Positions 42,744-50,925 of a stretch of DNA of 64,000 nucleotides are shown one piece after another. Below the pieces are notes generated by a model. That model was given only the letters and a program-made list of their open reading frames with translations. It did not search any database and had not been told where the DNA came from. This DNA is from Deltaproteobacteria bacterium (GTDB lineage Bacteria; Desulfobacterota; Desulfarculia; JACQYL01), in contig JACQYL010000123.1 of NCBI GenBank assembly GCA_016208165.1, positions 62,001-126,000 of the forward strand, written 5' to 3'. Numbering within the stretch: position 1 is the first letter of the stretch; every line of letters begins with the position of its first letter. A program made the translations under genes and the position numbers.

Positions 42744-43598
42744 GAGACCCTCTCCTCTCCGATTCAGACGGTTAGATTCGCTTGTCCTCTCGTCGGGCAT
42801 CCCCTGCAACGGCGGCGCGGCTGAGAGAAAGACGCCGGAAGGGCGTCACCTTGATGTTGTCGCGGCCCAAAAAGTACACTCCAACGATCGGTTGACGACG
42901 TCTTCCGGGGTCGGCGGATTGTCTGTCGCATGTTATTTCCTCGAGCGATCCAAGAGTTCTTGTGCTTCGTTGACAAACAGCCGAATCTCGTACACGTTTT
43001 CACATCCCTGCAACTGTCCTTCCACACTCCGGGTTCGGAGTTGCCCCACGTCGGGATGGGCGTACTCCAGACTTCCTACACAGATACTGCCTCCACGGTT
43101 ATGGCAAACCCGTCGGCCCGGATACAGCGGCTCGCCGGGGGTGAGTGTTTCACGACAGCCCCGGTGCTCCCAATACTTCCTTTTTGAAGTCATCGTTCTG
43201 ATCCAATTTCGAAGAGTTACAGCGAAATCACGTTGAATGGCCCCCGATTGACGCAGTTGGTCCGCATACGCGTCTCAACCTGGTTTTTTCCCCATTGAAC
43301 AGGAGAAAACGCCGGATCCGCAGGAACGGCTTTGAAACCCCCTTCTGCGCATTTTCGTGTCGTTTTGCAGGGGCGGTTCGCGACCAGGCTTCGTCACGCC
43401 CAGGGCGTGACTATGCCGTGGCGCGACCGACCCTACATACAATCACGCTTCCGCTCCTGTCGCTCCCCTGGGAACGCCGAGCCCCCGCTCGGCAAAAACC
43501 GCCCTACGTCTCATCCTCGGCCCCGTTCATTCGTACACCACAAAGGGGCACGGCACGGGGATGTGCATCCAGTCTTCGTCCGACATGGCCCTACGGTC
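42744..43598. other. 855-base gap between hdrA and the lipoate-carrier gene
   Basis: It holds one doubtful small frame (42933-43193, minus) and two hairpins in the part next to hdrA: the perfect palindrome GTCACGCCC-a-GGGCGTGAC (43393-43411) and GCCGAG-cccccg-CTCGGC (43475-43492). The sequence 43350-43520 looks like intergenic repeat DNA. Whether hdrA and the carrier gene share a transcript is therefore open. Confidence 0.5.
42933..43193 (-). CDS. Doubtful small protein between hdrA and lipoate carrier
   Basis: The 86-residue frame starts MTSKRKYWEHRGCRE and ends YEIRLFVNEAQELLDRSRK. It contains four Cys and a plausible C-terminal helix and lies in the same orientation as its neighbours. The ribosome-binding site is poor (GGA, ten bases upstream). 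I do not recognise it; it may be a real small gene or the remnant of one. Confidence 0.38.
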   Translation of the reverse strand: MTSKRKYWEHRGCRETLTPGEPLYPGRRVCHNRGGSICVGSLEYAHPDVGQLRTRSVEGQLQGCENVYEIRLFVNEAQELLDRSRK

Positions 43599-46394
43599 TC
43601 ACGAGGCCAGAAGAGCGGATATCTGTGCTGAAAGGTCTTTGTTCGAAGTGGAATCCATGGAGATCGCTTCCGCAGGGCACTCGCTTACGCAGACACCGCA
43701 CGCGCGACAGAGGACCGGGTCGATATGACTTTTTCCCCGTTCTTTCGCCGCGGGAGCGCCGTAAGGACATACCCGAACGCACGCCAGACAAACCCTGCAC
43801 AGGTCTTCATTCACCACCGCACTATAACGCGTCCGCTGGAAATTTCGAAGCCAGGCGACGGCTCTCCCCGCAGCCGCCTGCGCCTGAACGATCGCTTCGT
43901 CAACGGATTTGGGAGACTGGGCCATTCCTGCAACATACACGCCTCCGACGCCTAAATCGACACTACTCATGGGCATTGAGGCCTCTTTCAGAAATCCGTA
44001 CTCATCCGGCTCACATCCTTCGACGCCTTCCCAGAACCTGGATACGACCGGTTGGATGGCCGAAGCCAGGACCAGTCGATCCGCACGGATTTGAAGCTCG
44101 GCTTTCAGCAGCTCGTCCCTGACGGTCACCTGTATACGGCCGTCCCGAATTTCGACGGCGGGTTTGCGTTCAGGGTGGAACCGCACAAAGAAAACGCCCT
44201 TTTCGCGAGCTTCCCTGTAAAGATCCTCCCGCAAACCATAGGTCCGTATGTCCCTATATAAAATGAAGATGCGGGATTCGGGATTCACGCGCTTGACGGC
44301 CAGGGCGCTCTTGATGGAATGCGTGCAACAAACGCGGCTGCAATAGGGGCGTCCGGGTTCTCTCGAACCCACGCATTGTATGAATATCAGGGTGTTCGGG
44401 TCCCGCAGTTCCACGTTCTCGTTCCGGACAAGATCGTCGAACTCCAGGTGCGTCATAATAGAAGGATGTTCGCCGAACTTGTATTCCTCAGGAATCGTCT
44501 CCTCGGCCCCGGTCGTAATGAGCAGGACACCATGTTCCATGGTCCTGCTCCGGCCGGAACCGTCTTTGAGCACAGAGGTGAAGTCGCCGCGCCGGCCCCG
44601 GACCTCCTCGACGGTGGTGTTCCGGACCAGCTCCAGAAGTTCCTCGCGCCCGGCCTGTGCGACCAGATCTTTTATGAAAGAGCCGACGGGCTGACCCGAC
44701 CAACTCGAGACCAGGCGGCGCGCATTCCCGCCCCACTCACCGGACTGCTCCACCAGAGTGGTGCGAACCCCCAGGCGGCACAATTCCAAGGAGGCGTATA
44801 AACCGGTCACACCGCCCCCCACGACCAGGGCGTTGTCCCGGCAGGCGACAGCCGTACCTTCTGAAACGGTTCTGTGAGCCACGGACGTTACCGCGCCTAT
44901 GATCTGTCTGACGGCCTTCTCCCGAGCCGAGTTCCCGGCGCCCTGGTGCACCCAGGCGCACTGCTCCCGCAGGTTGGCCATTTCAACAAAGCGGGCCGGA
45001 AGTCCGGCGTCGATACAACTGTTCTCGAAGAGTCGGCCAAGGACCCGGCTCGAACAGGCCGCTACGACGATGCGATTCAATCGTTCCGATTCGATACGGG
45101 AGCGGATCTGCGATCGAGATGCATCGGAGCATGCAAACATCATTTCTTCGGCGTGCACGACTCCGGGTAGTTTCCCCGCCGCCTCTGCGATCTCTCGAAG
45201 GTCCAGTACTTTCCCCATGTTGAGCCCGCAGTGGCAAACAAACACTCCGATCCGGGCTACGCCGGGATCCTCCCTGGAAATCGTGGAGACATCGAACTTC
45301 GTCGCAGCCGGCGTACCCAGGTCACGAACACAGGCCGCCGCCGCCGCGGATGCCTGGACGAGACTTTCGGCCACGTCTTTGGGGCCTTGAAACGAGCCGC
45401 AAACGTAAATCCCCCGCCTTGAAGTCTCGACCGGAGAGAAATCGTACGTGCGGCAAAAACCATAGCGATCGAGTCCCACGTCCAACAGGCGGGCCGTGCG
45501 TTGCGCCTCCTCGGAAGGTCCCAGACCTACGCTGAGCACCACCAGGTCGAACTCCTCGTCCCTGTAGATTCCGCCTTCGGACTCGCAGACCAGGCGGAGG
45601 TTCCCGGATCCCCCCACTTCTTCGACGGCGGCGACCCTGGCGTACTCGAAGGCCAAATTGTGCCGCTCCCGCGCGTGCTCGAAATAGTCGTCCAACCCTT
45701 TATCATGAGCCCGAACGTCCATGAAAAACAGGGTTGATTTGACGTCCGGAGCAAGTTCATGCGCCGATATGGCTTCCTTGACGGCGAAGGCGCAGCAGAC
45801 GGACGAGCAATATCCGCGCCCGCAGGTCTCGTCCCGGGATCCTACGCACTGCAGGAACGCTATGTTCCGAGGCGCCTTTTCATCGGAAGGGCGGAGCAAC
45901 CCTCGGGTACGCGTTCTGCCCGGACGCATCCATTGCTCGAATTCCAAGCCGGTTACGACGTTGGGAAAGCGTCCGTAGCCCCACTCGGGTTTAAGGGACG
46001 CATCGAAGGCCTCGCAACCCGTCGCCAATATGACGGCGCCGACGCGCACCGTTTCTTCAACGGTTGCGCCATCGGGGGGTGCAACCGCAAAGGTCGCTTG
46101 AAATGCTCCCGCCTCGCCGGAAACCGATAAAAGGCGTGCATTAGGCACAATTCGTATTCGCGGCCGAAGCGCAACATCTTCCAAACGTCCTGAAAGCACG
46201 CAATCCGCACAGTCGTTGGTGGGGAAGAGTTTATCCAGTCTATTCAATAGGCCGCCTGCCTCGGCTTCATGCTCCAGAATGATGGACGCCACGCCGAATT
46301 CGTCCAGATCCAGCGCTGCCTGGAGTCCGGCGATACCGCTTCCCAGAATCAGGACCGCAGGTTGTAAAGTGTTGAAAGCGTTCATGTCCGTCAT
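43599..46394 (-). CDS. hdrA: HdrA-like flavoprotein with two FAD modules
   Basis: The 931-residue protein is a duplicated HdrA. Module 1 (about 1-370) has an FAD motif (LILGSGIAGLQAALDL), the DCADCVLSG segment and FLQCVGSRDETCGRGYC. Module 2 starts near 378 with the HdrA iron-sulfur domain (VFVCHCGLNMGKVLDL, FACSDASRSQI), then a second FAD motif (LVVGGGVTGLYASLEL, near 535), FIQCVGSREPGRPYCSRVCC, and ends in two [4Fe-4S] ferredoxin motifs (Cys866/869/872/876 and 896/899/902/906). HdrA proteins bifurcate or relay electrons between low-potential donors and HdrBC. It lies 77 bases downstream of hdrB. The double architecture is also seen in other anaerobes; its donor is not evident. Confidence 0.92.
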   Translation of the reverse strand: MTDMNAFNTLQPAVLILGSGIAGLQAALDLDEFGVASIILEHEAEAGGLLNRLDKLFPTNDCADCVLSGRLEDVALRPRIRIVPNARLLSVSGEAGAFQATFAVAPPDGATVEETVRVGAVILATGCEAFDASLKPEWGYGRFPNVVTGLEFEQWMRPGRTRTRGLLRPSDEKAPRNIAFLQCVGSRDETCGRGYCSSVCCAFAVKEAISAHELAPDVKSTLFFMDVRAHDKGLDDYFEHARERHNLAFEYARVAAVEEVGGSGNLRLVCESEGGIYRDEEFDLVVLSVGLGPSEEAQRTARLLDVGLDRYGFCRTYDFSPVETSRRGIYVCGSFQGPKDVAESLVQASAAAAACVRDLGTPAATKFDVSTISREDPGVARIGVFVCHCGLNMGKVLDLREIAEAAGKLPGVVHAEEMMFACSDASRSQIRSRIESERLNRIVVAACSSRVLGRLFENSCIDAGLPARFVEMANLREQCAWVHQGAGNSAREKAVRQIIGAVTSVAHRTVSEGTAVACRDNALVVGGGVTGLYASLELCRLGVRTTLVEQSGEWGGNARRLVSSWSGQPVGSFIKDLVAQAGREELLELVRNTTVEEVRGRRGDFTSVLKDGSGRSRTMEHGVLLITTGAEETIPEEYKFGEHPSIMTHLEFDDLVRNENVELRDPNTLIFIQCVGSREPGRPYCSRVCCTHSIKSALAVKRVNPESRIFILYRDIRTYGLREDLYREAREKGVFFVRFHPERKPAVEIRDGRIQVTVRDELLKAELQIRADRLVLASAIQPVVSRFWEGVEGCEPDEYGFLKEASMPMSSVDLGVGGVYVAGMAQSPKSVDEAIVQAQAAAGRAVAWLRNFQRTRYSAVVNEDLCRVCLACVRVCPYGAPAAKERGKSHIDPVLCRACGVCVSECPAEAISMDSTSNKDLSAQISALLAS

Positions 46395-46471
46395 TTGAAC
46401 CTGCGCGACTCTGAATGTGCAATAACAAAGAAAGATTTCAAAACGGCTCCCGGAACTTCGCCGTTCCGACC

Positions 46472-47344
46472 CTATAATCCCAGCTTGGCGAGCAGGGCCT
46501 TTGGCTTAATCACGTTCTGTTTGAATCCCAGGTCTTTGGGACTCAATCCCATTCCCAGCCCGAGCACTTGCGTGATGAACAGGACCGGAAGCTCGACGCG
46601 ATGACCCGACTCGCTGTCCGCTCCGATCTGATTCGATTCGTACATGACCGAACAGAAGGGACACGCCAGGGTCAACGCATCCACTTGCACGTCCGCGAGG
46701 GCGTTCAGCTTGCCGTGGGCCACAGCCACGGCTGTGTCCGGGTCGGACGCCATGACCGGTCCGCCGCAACACTTGGTCTTTCCGGGGTAGTTCACCGGCT
46801 CGGCCGAGGTGAGCGCCGTCAACCGATCCAGGGAACGCGGCGCCTCGACTTCGTCGAAGTGATGTATCTCCGAGGGCTTCAGAAAATGACATCCGTGATG
46901 CGAAGCGATGCGCAGCGCCGAAAGATCCGTAACCATCTTCTTACCGATGGTTTCCAGACCCACTTCTTCGTGAAGCACGTGAACGATGTGACGTACCTTC
47001 ACGCCTCCTCCGTAGCTCAGTCCGATACGCGCCAGCTTGATATTGACGCGCTCTCTGAGAGGGACGTTTTCCTGCAAAAGCTTGGCGGCTTCCGCCAGCG
47101 AGGATCCGCAGGAACTGCACAGCGTAAGAACATCAAGCCCTTCGCGCAGCGCCAACGCCAGATTGAAGGCGGAAAGTGTGAGCGCCTCTTCCGAATCCAT
47201 GGACTTGATCGGAAATCCGCAGCAGGCAAACTGGGGAATGTCCACTAGCCGGAGGCCAAGCGCCCCACACACTTGTCGTGCCGAGGCCTCGTAGTTCCGG
47301 CTTCGAGCCGGGATGGTGCAACCCAGAAAAAGAGCATAAGCCAT
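46472..47344 (-). CDS. hdrB: HdrB-like heterodisulfide reductase subunit
   Basis: The 290-residue protein has the two CCG-type cysteine motifs that bind the noncubane [4Fe-4S] clusters of HdrB: FLGC followed by FACCGFP and CSSCG in the first half, and HHGCHF, TKCCGGP and CPFC in the second. In methanogens this subunit reduces the CoM-S-S-CoB disulfide; in bacteria the substrate is unknown and could be another disulfide or a lipoamide. The start is ATG at 47344, with AGGT six bases upstream; an overlapping GTG precedes it. It is 51 bases after hdrC. Confidence 0.92.
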   Translation of the reverse strand: MAYALFLGCTIPARSRNYEASARQVCGALGLRLVDIPQFACCGFPIKSMDSEEALTLSAFNLALALREGLDVLTLCSSCGSSLAEAAKLLQENVPLRERVNIKLARIGLSYGGGVKVRHIVHVLHEEVGLETIGKKMVTDLSALRIASHHGCHFLKPSEIHHFDEVEAPRSLDRLTALTSAEPVNYPGKTKCCGGPVMASDPDTAVAVAHGKLNALADVQVDALTLACPFCSVMYESNQIGADSESGHRVELPVLFITQVLGLGMGLSPKDLGFKQNVIKPKALLAKLGL

Positions 47345-47395
47345 CACACTACCTGTACCATAGGATTGACTACACGTTGCCGCCCCATCGGTGGG

Positions 47396-47869
47396 CTAAT
47401 CTTCCGCCAGCAGCACACCCACGTTTTCGATACAGGTAGGCAGTTCCGGCAAGTCCAGTTTTTGGCGTTTCTTATTGTCGAATTCGCTGATTTCGTAAAT
47501 GCGCCCCATTTGGAGGATTCGTTCTTTCTGCGTCCGGACGCCTTGCGGAACGTTACCGTACCGATAGGCCATGTTCTTCAGCACGCGCATAAGCTCGGCA
47601 ATGTGAATTCCCTGGGGGCATCTTTCCTGGCAGGCGTAACAGTTCGAACACAACCAGACGAAATCGCTTTGCAGCACCTCCTGCTTCATACCCAGAAGGC
47701 ACATGCGTATCAAACGACGGGGATTAAAGGCTTCGTTTACTTCTCGGACGGGGCAACTCATGGTGCACGTTCCGCAGGCAAAACAGCGACGGATCCCCTC
47801 GCCGCCGGGCTGCGCAATGATCTCTTCAGCAAAATCCGGATGAAGTTCGTCTACGGAGATGATCCGCAC
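47396..47869 (-). CDS. hdrC: HdrC-like iron-sulfur subunit
   Basis: The 157-residue protein has two [4Fe-4S] binding motifs, CFACGTCTMSCP (about 29-40) and CSNCYACQERCP (about 74-85), and a helical C-terminus (ERILQMGRIYEISEFD), the standard HdrC pattern for wiring HdrA to HdrB. It has no membrane helices. The GTG start has GGAGG five bases upstream. It leads the hdrC-hdrB-hdrA operon. Confidence 0.92.
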   Translation of the reverse strand: MRIISVDELHPDFAEEIIAQPGGEGIRRCFACGTCTMSCPVREVNEAFNPRRLIRMCLLGMKQEVLQSDFVWLCSNCYACQERCPQGIHIAELMRVLKNMAYRYGNVPQGVRTQKERILQMGRIYEISEFDNKKRQKLDLPELPTCIENVGVLLAED

Positions 47870-47983
47870 GATTTCCTCCCTGCAAACAGCAGAAATCAGC
47901 TTTCTCCTGCGGAAAGCCCGAAGGCTATTCTTAACCGGGGCTCGAGAGATGTGTCAAGATCAAAGGAAGGCGCAGTCCGTACG

Positions 47984-48514
47984 TCAAACGATGCGTTTCA
48001 GCACTTCCGCATACCTGTCGTACGTGGACTCACCAAAGAGAACGAAGCGAACGAGGGCAATCTCCGGATGCTCCTTCAGGTATTCGATCACAGTGGAGAG
48101 AGCCACCTCGGCCGCCTCTTCCAGGGGATATCCGTAAGCGCCCGTGCTGATGGACGGAAATGACACGCTCTCCAACCGGTGTTCGGAAGCCAGTTTCAGA
48201 CTTTCGCGATATGCCCCGGCCAGAAGACGGGCTTCATTCCGGCTCCCGCCCGACCAAATGGGGCCCACGGCATGGATGACCCGCTTTGCTTTCAGCTTCC
48301 CTGCTCGAGTAATGACGGCGCTGCCGGTAGGGCATCCCCCGATCCGACGGCATTCCTCCATAATGGAAGGACCTCCTTTTCGGTGGATGGCTCCGTCCAC
48401 GCCCCCCCCTCCGCGGAGGCCTGAATTGGCCGCATTGACGATGGCGTCGGTTTCCTCCTCGGTGATGTCCCCGTTGATCAGGGATAGTTTGGATTGATGA
48501 ATGGTCACTTCCAT
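47984..48514 (-). CDS. Macrodomain protein (ADP-ribose-derivative deacylase family)
   Basis: The 176-residue protein is a complete macrodomain: DAIVNAANSGLRGGGGVDGAIH (the phosphate and ribose loop), GPSIMEECRRIGGCPTGSAV, AKRVIHAVGP, and SFPSISTGAYGYPLEEAAEVAL. This matches YmdB/TTHA-type enzymes that hydrolyse O-acetyl-ADP-ribose or remove ADP-ribose from acidic residues. GGAGGG lies before the ATG. It sits alone between hdrC and plsY, and no ADP-ribosyltransferase gene is nearby, so a toxin-antitoxin role is not indicated. Confidence 0.92.
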   Translation of the reverse strand: MEVTIHQSKLSLINGDITEEETDAIVNAANSGLRGGGGVDGAIHRKGGPSIMEECRRIGGCPTGSAVITRAGKLKAKRVIHAVGPIWSGGSRNEARLLAGAYRESLKLASEHRLESVSFPSISTGAYGYPLEEAAEVALSTVIEYLKEHPEIALVRFVLFGESTYDRYAEVLKRIV

Positions 48515-48568
48515 GGTCTCCCTCCTTTAAATGGCCCTTTCCGCGGCCGAAGCGGCGATACTCGGAAG

Positions 48569-49213
48569 TCAGCTTCCTCCGCCGATGTGGGTTTCGTTTC
48601 GAGGTTCATTCCACCTGGACTCTTCCCCCTTCAAGATGCGGCGGATGTTTTCATGGTGTTTTAGAATGATCGATAGGCAGATGAAACAGCTCATCCAGAA
48701 AAAAGGCCCGGCGCCGTATTTCCAGAGCGCGAGTATCGGCAAGCTCACGGCGCCGAGAATCGAGCCCATGGATACGTATCGCGTGGTGACGGCTCCGGCC
48801 AGAAATACGGCCAGGCACCCCGCCAAGACAAAAGGCGCCGCGGCCAGGTACACTCCCAAAGCCGTGGCGACTCCTTTTCCGCCTCGGCCCAGAAGATACA
48901 AAGGGAAGAGATGTCCTGTGAAAGCCGCTGCGCCGACGGCCGCAATCCACCATTGGGAGGCGGCTTGGTCGGCGCCGACCACGGCGGTCATTGCCCAGAC
49001 AGGCAAGGCTCCCTTGGCTACGTCTCCCAGAAGTGTGAGTAGACCCGCCTTTTTTCCGACCACGCGCGTAACGTTCGTGGCCCCGATATTCCTGCTTCCC
49101 TGGGTTTGGATGTCCACTCTCGCGAACAATCGAGCGATGATTACACCCGTTGGTATGGATCCTATCAGATAGGACCCCACAATCATGCCTATTTCAAGAA
49201 TCATAACGTCCAT
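48569..49213 (-). CDS. plsY: Acyl-phosphate:glycerol-3-phosphate acyltransferase PlsY
   Basis: The 214-residue membrane protein has five or more hydrophobic helices and the three PlsY motifs: SYLIGSIPTGVI and GSRNIGATNVTRVVGKKAG near the N-terminus, GHLFPLYLLGRGGKGVATALG in the middle, and a C-terminal KHHENIRRIL. It transfers the acyl group of acyl-phosphate to glycerol-3-phosphate, the first step of phospholipid synthesis; PlsX is not in the window. An ATG at 49204 has a slightly better ribosome-binding site and may be the true start. The macrodomain gene follows 54 bases downstream. Confidence 0.93.
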   Translation of the reverse strand: MDVMILEIGMIVGSYLIGSIPTGVIIARLFARVDIQTQGSRNIGATNVTRVVGKKAGLLTLLGDVAKGALPVWAMTAVVGADQAASQWWIAAVGAAAFTGHLFPLYLLGRGGKGVATALGVYLAAAPFVLAGCLAVFLAGAVTTRYVSMGSILGAVSLPILALWKYGAGPFFWMSCFICLSIILKHHENIRRILKGEESRWNEPRNETHIGGGS

Positions 49214-49668
49214 CCGAGTCCAAATTCAGTTGCGAGCGATCGACATCCTGTGCGAGCTTCGACCGGTTCAGCACATCCATACCGAGTCGGCGCGTATGCA
49301 CAGGATCGAACCGGGCCTCCGACCTCCGGAGAGCGCCTCCGCTTTGCGGTATATTTTAAGGAGTAGATTGGCGTTCGAGGAGCATCAAGAGTCGTCGGCC
49401 AAAGGGTGAACTATCCCTTTCTCCCGTTAGCGTTAGAATAAGAAGAAAGATGGAAAAATCAAGAAAAACCATGGAAAGTGTTGGCGTGAAAGTCCGCCGT
49501 GCAGGCCCTCGACGATGGGGCGTGCATGATCAGTGCGTTTTTCGCTTGCCATGCAATGGGTTTTGGAATAAATAAGAGGGATATAGAAGAGGTTAGCGAC
49601 CTCGCCCTGTTGTGGAATGAATGAGGGCGCAACGGGGCGTATGGACAACACGCGTAGAAGGGGGCAAT
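49214..49668. other. Intergenic region upstream of the small membrane protein
   Basis: No gene is supported in these 455 bases. It carries the candidate promoter at 49546-49574. Confidence 0.45.
49546..49574 (+). promoter_or_regulatory. Candidate promoter of the 48-residue membrane protein
   Basis: TTGCCA (49546-49551) and TAAATA (49569-49574) with a 17-base spacer lie about 95 bases before the start codon. Confidence 0.45.
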
Positions 49669-49815
49669 ATGGCTTCTGGGACCCATTCAAGGCGTGGCGG
49701 TCACCAGCCTGAACTCGATGGAAGGACCGAATTCATGGCCCGGATGTACCGGGTGCTGATCGTAGGTTTCGCACTAATGGTGGCGGCTGCAATATTGAAC
49801 GCCGTGGGCGGGTAA
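49669..49815 (+). CDS. Small single-helix membrane protein
   Basis: The 48-residue product has a basic, polar N-terminus (MASGTHSRRGGHQPELDGR) and one membrane helix near the C-terminus (VLIVGFALMVAAAILNAVGG), predicted with the N-terminus inside. AAGGGGGC lies just before the ATG. A candidate promoter lies upstream and a strong terminator 29 bases after the stop, so it forms a complete single-gene unit. I do not recognise a family. Confidence 0.65.
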   Translation: MASGTHSRRGGHQPELDGRTEFMARMYRVLIVGFALMVAAAILNAVGG

Positions 49816-49843
49816 CATCAACTGGTTACATAGTATGTTATCG

Positions 49844-49873
49844 AAAAAGGGGGCTTATTGCCCCCTTTTTTTT
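49844..49873 (+). terminator. Intrinsic terminator
   Basis: AAAAAGGGGGC pairs with GCCCCCTTTTT around ttatt, followed by further T. It ends the 48-residue protein's transcript and would also work on the minus strand. Confidence 0.9.
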
Positions 49874-50925
49874 GGGGCGATTGCCCCTCTGGAACGCCTC
49901 CATAAACCGCCCCGCCTGATGGCTCCGAGTCTGATTCAGGGACCCGGCTTGATTCCAACGGCCGCGATTGCCGGATTTGATTAGATGGAATCGACAATTC
50001 CGGCCGAAAGGAGGAGATACCATGGCGGAGGACAAACTTGAACGAAGATGATTATTTGCGGGAGAAGACTCCGGAAGACGTGTTTTCCGCATACCCTTTC
50101 AAAACCATACACGCGGACGTGCGAAGGGCGTAGCTGCGGAGAGGAGGTCTGTCGGCTCGATGCGGGGGTGGGAAGAACGGGAATTATGAACGCGACGGGA
50201 TCGGGAACGGCTCTGCCGACAAGTATAGGGTGGCCGTCCCTTGTCCGAGGCGAACCACCACATACGGTAGTGTATTGATAGATTTCATGCTACATATAGT
50301 GTCATTGCTTTGTTGTTTTATGTTATACTCTCTTACTTCCGGTGTGCTTCCTTATTGTATGATGAAAAGGGGAACGTGGTTCGAGCGGGAAGGATATCCG
50401 TGGCGCAAAGCCTATTCAAGTTACCAAAGGATCAGTTCTTCACTTTAGGGAAGGGCTGAATCTTCTCTTCTGAAGTTTCTCTAGTTTTACTCCAAAGACA
50501 AAAATACTACTCACGTAAGAACTGAAGTGTAGATTGAAAGAGCACCCATTCAGATAAGGTGTTTCTCGAAACGTTAGTCTAAGAATGAACAAAGTGCCTA
50601 TTTTATCCATTAATATGCCTTCGAAACAGACATTTAACTTGAAAACGCCTTAGATTGTATTCTAAACTACACCCGAGAAATATAGTACGCCGCAAAGATG
50701 CATAAGCCGGTCCGCGTTTGCTCAATCTTACTATAGGTCACCGAAGGGGGCGGGCGAATGTCTCGCGAGGTGGAACGATCATGGCGGCCCTTACGATTGA
50801 GATTCGATCCGGGGGCATGCCCGAGGCCCGAAGGATTCGCTTCAGAGCCGTCGGCGGCAAGTGATTCGATGAATCCGGGCTCTGTAACCGGCGGTTGAAT
50901 GCCCAACGGGGAATAGATCAGATTC
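49874..50925. other. Largely non-coding region with an AT-rich patch
   Basis: About 1.05 kb without a secure gene. It contains a frameshifted small frame at 50022-50133 (listed separately) and, from about 50270 to 50690, a stretch clearly richer in A and T than its surroundings with no recognisable gene or repeat ends. Confidence 0.5.
50022..50133 (+). pseudogene. Possible 36-residue protein split by a one-base shift
   Basis: AAAGGAGGAG is followed five bases later by ATG and nine codons (MAEDKLERR, stop at 50051). An overlapping frame one base ahead continues as NEDDYLREKTPEDVF and SAYPFKTIHADVRRA to a stop at 50133. Joined by a +1 shift at the CTT-G of the sixth codon they give a coherent acidic 36-residue protein. 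This may be a decayed gene, a programmed frameshift, or a sequence error. Confidence 0.35.

Noticed and set aside
43295-44122. Plus-strand 275-residue frame opposite hdrA
   Set aside because: Arg/Pro-rich, no ribosome-binding site, mostly antisense to the well-supported hdrA gene.
50230-50448. Plus-strand 72-residue frame in the AT-rich patch
   Set aside because: Cys/Tyr-rich but without a ribosome-binding site or family resemblance; could be chance.
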